Source of the DNA: CAZCVI01 sp964502145
GTDB taxonomy: Bacteria > Acidobacteriota > Aminicenantia > UBA2199
NCBI GenBank assembly: GCA_964502145.1
Contig: CAZCVI010000018.1
Coordinates: 1 to 64,000, forward strand
Direction of reading: 5' to 3'
DNA length: 64,000 nt
The notes beneath the pieces were generated by a model, which was not told where the DNA came from, did no database searches, and saw nothing but the letters and a program-made list of their open reading frames with translations. Of the stretch, positions 60,919 through 64,000 are shown piece after piece. Positions within the stretch are counted from its first letter, which is position 1. Every line of letters begins with the position of its first letter. The translations under genes and the position numbers were made by a program.

Positions 60919-63384
60919 ATGGCGATGGAATTAAAAGAGATACTACCGATTGCGCTGGGTGTGGTGGGGATTGGGGTGGCTATCTGGCAATCTTTTAAGA
61001 GTCAGAAATCGGAAAAGAAGAACCTGGAACTGCAACACAAGATTCTTGAATACCAGCAATTAAAGGATAAACAAGAAGAACATAAACCTGTTCTTGAGAA
61101 ATTGGCAGAAAAACTGCAAGCCAAAAGTGATGAAGATAAATACTGTGAACATATCCGTGTCAAGTTCCAGTACCTGGATTTTACTGGGCTGAATGCTATC
61201 TTGCAAAAACCGTTGTTATTGGAAGAAATCTATGTCCGCTTGCGGGCTAAAAAATCCCTGGGCCGGGAACACTATCACTCCATTGCAGACTTCAGTGAAC
61301 TGGATGAAAAAGAAAAAGCAGAGAAAGGCGATTTGGATTTTGTGACTCTGTTTACTACTCTGCACAAGGAAAGTCTAACGAAACCCGCACCGTTAAAAAC
61401 GATTATCCTGGGTCATCCGGGCAGCGGGAAAACAACCTTGATGAAATGGATTGCCCTGCAATGCGCGTGTGCCAATCCGCCCAGTTTTTGGGCAGACTTT
61501 ACGCCGGTGTTTATTCCTTTAAAAAACTTGGGTCGTGATCCGGTTAATACCTTTAAACATAAGAATCTTCTTGACTTGACGATGGCACAGTTGTGCCACG
61601 AAAATGGTTCTCCTACTTTTATTAAAGAACGCTTTGACAACAATCAATTGCTTTTTTTACTGGATGGCCTGGATGAAGTGGCGGATGAAGATATTCGCAG
61701 GGATGTGATCGAGTGGATTCAAAACCAGGACTTCCATAAAAACTGGCTGTTGGTAACTTCGCGTTTCTCCGGGTTGCAGGAATCCAAGGGCTTAAAATTC
61801 AACCAAACCTTCTCTGTTTTTGAAATTCAGGATTTTGATATGGACGACATAAAACGCTTCTTGGCAAATTGGTACAAAAACATTGAAATTGCAGTGGCAG
61901 GTAGCGAGGGAAAACAGGAAGTGGATGCTGCGGAGCAAAAAGGGAAAACCCAATATGACGATTTGATCCAAACCATTCAAGATGAAAAGCATAAAAACTT
62001 GCGCAAACTGGCGGTTAATCCCTTGCTGTTGACGATCATTGCCATTGTGCATCGCACCCGTGCCGTACTCCCGAAAGAACGTCACGAATTGTACAAAGAG
62101 TGTTTAAAGGTTTTGATTGAACTGTGGAATGTGGCCAATAAAAAGTTAAAGGCCTACTTCTCCTTTGAAAATAGTATGGACCATTTGGCGACATTGGCTG
62201 TCACGATGATGAAAGAGAATCGGCGGGAACTGTTATTAAAGGAGATTCAAACCCTGTTGCCCGCAAAAATCGAAGAACAATCTCTGGATTTCTTTTTACA
62301 TGAGATGGTCTTAAAAGCGGGACTGCTTTACTGTTCTGAAGGGAAGTACGGTTTTTTGCATTTGACCTTTCAGGAGTATTTGGCCGCGTGGTTTTATGCC
62401 AAGAGCGGTAATCAGAATGAAATTCTGGACTATAGAGACAAAGATTACTGGACGGAAACTTTTAAACTGTTTGTTAACATTGGCAATTCCCAACTTTTTT
62501 TTGATGAGATTATTGATTATCTTGAACCCAAAGGGTATTGGCAACAGATGCAGTTATGGGAAAATTGTTTGTCAGGTATTGTTCGTGATACAGTTCAAAA
62601 AGAGATCGAGCTTAAATTTGCTCACAAGGTATTGGCTATTTTGCCCCTGATTGAGTATACAGAAGAGAATGAACCGTTGATTGTACAATTATATGCCCAT
62701 TATCCGCTGTACATGTATGCCACGGATTTTGTCACGCAAGGGTGGTTATTGTTTAATGAGGCCAAACATCCTTTTATACAATCCGTGGGCAGTTCTATTT
62801 TGAATAGAGCAGGTACAGAGGTTCAGGTTGCTTTAAGGGCAGAAATAAAGAAACGAATCGCGGCATTTGAAACGTTACCCAACGCTAGCCCGGAACAAAT
62901 GCTGGATTTTCTCTATCAGAATAACAACAGTTTTGTGTTATTGATAGTGGCTAGAAAAAATTTAACGGATTTTAATTTTGCGTTAACAAAATTTAAATCC
63001 GTTAAATTTTTTCTAGTATATTTAGACCTCCTAGACCTCCTAGACCTCCGAGACCTCCTAGACCTCCTAGACCTCCGATACCTCCGATACCTCCTAGACC
63101 TCCTATACCTCCGAGACCTCCTATACCTCCGAGACCTCCTATACCTCCGAGACCTCCGAGACCTCCGAGACCTCCGATACCTCCGAGACCTCCGATACCT
63201 CATAAAAACTTTTCTAGAAAAATATGAAACCATATTAAAAGATAACAAACCAAAGATTGATGCTTCGGCGGACAACTCCATTGAAAAGTTGCAGTCCTTA
63301 TCCGATAAGGAATTATTAAACCATTTCCCCGACACCACCAGGGAAGAGATCACCCGCTTTAGAAAACAGGGAAAAGAAAGTTAA
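60919..63384 (+). CDS. NACHT-domain NTPase with repeat C-terminus
   Basis: An 821-residue bacterial NACHT (NLR-related) protein. A membrane helix is at the N-terminus (LPIALGVVGIGVAIWQSF), then a coiled-coil-like linker (30-75). Walker A is LGHPGSGKTT (164-173), Walker B is LLFLLDGLDEV (about 244-254), and LVTSRFSG is the sensor 1 region. A helical region follows to about residue 660. The C-terminus then has a 20-unit repeat of three residues, (L/R)(D/Y)L, in place of ordinary leucine-rich repeats. NACHT proteins act as phage sensors, and the variable C-terminus is where ligands would bind. Consensus promoter and GGAGG suggest it is well expressed. Downstream is hairpin repeat copy C. Confidence 0.8.
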   Translation: MAMELKEILPIALGVVGIGVAIWQSFKSQKSEKKNLELQHKILEYQQLKDKQEEHKPVLEKLAEKLQAKSDEDKYCEHIRVKFQYLDFTGLNAILQKPLLLEEIYVRLRAKKSLGREHYHSIADFSELDEKEKAEKGDLDFVTLFTTLHKESLTKPAPLKTIILGHPGSGKTTLMKWIALQCACANPPSFWADFTPVFIPLKNLGRDPVNTFKHKNLLDLTMAQLCHENGSPTFIKERFDNNQLLFLLDGLDEVADEDIRRDVIEWIQNQDFHKNWLLVTSRFSGLQESKGLKFNQTFSVFEIQDFDMDDIKRFLANWYKNIEIAVAGSEGKQEVDAAEQKGKTQYDDLIQTIQDEKHKNLRKLAVNPLLLTIIAIVHRTRAVLPKERHELYKECLKVLIELWNVANKKLKAYFSFENSMDHLATLAVTMMKENRRELLLKEIQTLLPAKIEEQSLDFFLHEMVLKAGLLYCSEGKYGFLHLTFQEYLAAWFYAKSGNQNEILDYRDKDYWTETFKLFVNIGNSQLFFDEIIDYLEPKGYWQQMQLWENCLSGIVRDTVQKEIELKFAHKVLAILPLIEYTEENEPLIVQLYAHYPLYMYATDFVTQGWLLFNEAKHPFIQSVGSSILNRAGTEVQVALRAEIKKRIAAFETLPNASPEQMLDFLYQNNNSFVLLIVARKNLTDFNFALTKFKSVKFFLVYLDLLDLLDLRDLLDLLDLRYLRYLLDLLYLRDLLYLRDLLYLRDLRDLRDLRYLRDLRYLIKTFLEKYETILKDNKPKIDASADNSIEKLQSLSDKELLNHFPDTTREEITRFRKQGKES
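62951..63016. repeat. 30-bp-stem hairpin inside NACHT gene
   Basis: Left arm 62951-62980 and right arm 62987-63016 are reverse complements with a single mismatch around the 6-nt loop CGTTAA. Both ends are CTAG. The arms begin CTAGAAAAAATTTAACGGAT on both strands. It lies in frame within the coding region, 5 bp before the minisatellite. Confidence 0.85.
63022..63201 (+). repeat. 9-bp minisatellite, 20 units, in NACHT gene
   Basis: Exactly 20 in-frame units of form CKA-KAC-CTC (K is G or T). The first codon is CTA or CGA (Leu or Arg; TTA once), the second GAC or TAC (Asp or Tyr), the third always CTC (Leu). All variation is at two base positions per unit. The order of L/R and D/Y states is irregular, so units mix freely. 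CTAG recurs just after the array (63210-63213). Confidence 0.9.
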
Positions 63385-63401
63385 ATAGGGGTTCGTGAAA
63401 A

Positions 63402-63513
63402 AACATGGACGATGTGGACGCTGTGGAGCAAAAATAAAAGCATTTTTTTGTCCATATCGTCCACTAAGTCCATATCGTCCACAACGATTTCAGAAACGTG
63501 GCCGTGAATCCAG
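63402..63513 (+). repeat. 9-bp-arm hairpin repeat, copy C
   Basis: The left arm ATGGACGAT GTGGACGCT GTGGAGCAA (63404-63430) faces GTCCATATC GTCCACTAA GTCCATATC GTCCACAAC (63450-63485) across an AT-rich loop containing a T run. The tail is GATTTCAGAAACGTGGCCGTGA followed by ATCCAG. It would terminate the NACHT transcript. Confidence 0.75.
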
Positions 63514-63528
63514 AACATTATCCCCTGA

Positions 63529-63557
63529 TTTTCAAGCAGGAATTTTTATGTTATAAT
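63529..63557 (+). promoter_or_regulatory. Promoter of glycosyltransferase gene (leaderless arrangement)
   Basis: TATAAT (63552-63557) lies 5 nt before ATG 63563. The -35 candidate TTTTCA (63529-63534) is 17 bp upstream and matches four of six consensus bases. Confidence 0.5.
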
Positions 63558-63562
63558 AACAT

Positions 63563-64000
63563 ATGCAAAAAAAAAAGATTGGGATTATCGTGCAACGCTA
63601 CGGCCTGGAAATAAACGGCGGCGCCGAATACCACGCCCGCTTGATCGCGGAAAAAATGTCCCGCTACTTTGACGTGGAAGTCTTTACTTCCACAGCCCGC
63701 GATTATATCACCTGGGAACATGCCTACCCTGAAGGTTTAGAAATTATAACCAATATCCCTGTTTATCGCTTCCCTGTAGTACACGCCAGGAACCCGGAAC
63801 GCTTCGGCAACTTGCAAAAACTCATCTTCAACGAGGAACACACCCTAAACGATGAATTACTCTGGCAAGAAGAACAAGGCCCACTGGTTCCTACACTGCT
63901 GGCTGAACTGGAACGACGGGAAGCGGAATTCGCCTATTTCTTTTTTTTCTCTTACCGCTATTACCACTCCTATTATGGCGTCAAACGGTTCAAGGAAAAA
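63563..64000 (+). CDS. Glycosyltransferase (GT4-like), N-terminal part
   Basis: The first 146 codons of a gene that runs off the window. MQKKKIGIIVQRYGLEINGG followed by AEYHARLIAEKMSRYFDVEVF is the N-terminal signature of GT-B fold (family 4) glycosyltransferases, with the glycine-rich NGGAE loop. VYRFPV follows as in the family. The acceptor- and donor-binding C-terminal domain is not in the window. No Shine-Dalgarno; start is set by the adjacent -10 box. Confidence 0.75.
   Translation, partial: MQKKKIGIIVQRYGLEINGGAEYHARLIAEKMSRYFDVEVFTSTARDYITWEHAYPEGLEIITNIPVYRFPVVHARNPERFGNLQKLIFNEEHTLNDELLWQEEQGPLVPTLLAELERREAEFAYFFFFSYRYYHSYYGVKRFKEK

Noticed and set aside
62916..63353. Minus-strand frame rich in RRYRRS
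   Set aside because: It is the antisense reading of the 9-bp minisatellite in the NACHT gene and has no independent support.

Overview
The window looks like chromosome from a Gram-negative, probably uncultured and anaerobic bacterium. It has a TolC-type outer-membrane channel, lipoproteins, a Tat signal on an iron-sulfur aldo-keto reductase, a hybrid two-component sensor with an AraC output domain, a B12/radical-SAM protein and ordinary sigma70-type promoters (TTGACA, 17 bp, TATAAT). The mix of Rpn-like nucleases, AAA-DUF4143/DUF234 ATPases, toxin-antitoxin relics and abundant intergenic repeats would suit an Aminicenantes/Acidobacteriota-like lineage, but that placement is a guess. I see no rRNA, tRNA, CRISPR array, intact insertion sequence or prophage.

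Layout. (1) 0-11 kb is a defence and mobile-type region: an AAA15 ATPase with a frameshifted RloB partner, a YchF/OLA1-like GTPase, a VapBC-type pair, a relic of a formylglycine-enzyme-type domain that resembles a diversity-generating-retroelement target, an AAA-DUF4143 ATPase, and a tight three-gene operon (DNA methyltransferase, protein kinase-ATPase fusion, Rossmann-like protein) that I cannot assign to a named system. (2) 11-34 kb is mostly housekeeping and envelope genes: a minus-strand run (septation-protein-like/NUDIX fusion, glycosyltransferase, methyltransferase, B12-radical SAM), an Rpn-like nuclease, a Tat-exported aldo-keto reductase, a CASTOR/POLLUX-type channel, an alanine/sodium symporter, a hydrolase, a zinc-ribbon membrane protein, a C1 peptidase, a YfhO-type membrane protein, a FliK-like protein and a nuclease-helicase fusion. 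(3) 34-44 kb holds small proteins, a DUF1016 nuclease between two copies of a promoter cassette, a DnaQ-UvrC fusion, an SbcD-like phosphoesterase and a Septu-like ATPase/HNH pair behind a 21-bp minisatellite. (4) 44-60 kb has a 1402-residue hybrid sensor, an SGNH lipoprotein, a decayed toxin-antitoxin pair, an AAA-DUF234 ATPase, a small membrane protein and a TolC-MacA-MacB efflux operon. (5) 60-64 kb has a methyltransferase, an Rpn relic, a NACHT protein with a 20-unit 9-bp repeat, and the start of a glycosyltransferase.

The most unusual material is between and inside the genes. One intergenic family (four copies) builds long hairpins from 9-bp repeats and ends in a conserved tail. A second family supplies a hairpin and a GGAGG ribosome-binding site, sometimes with its own promoter, just ahead of genes. 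Several genes have their -10 box 5-6 nt before the ATG, implying leaderless mRNAs. The NACHT gene carries a 30-bp-stem hairpin directly followed by a minisatellite that varies at only two base positions.
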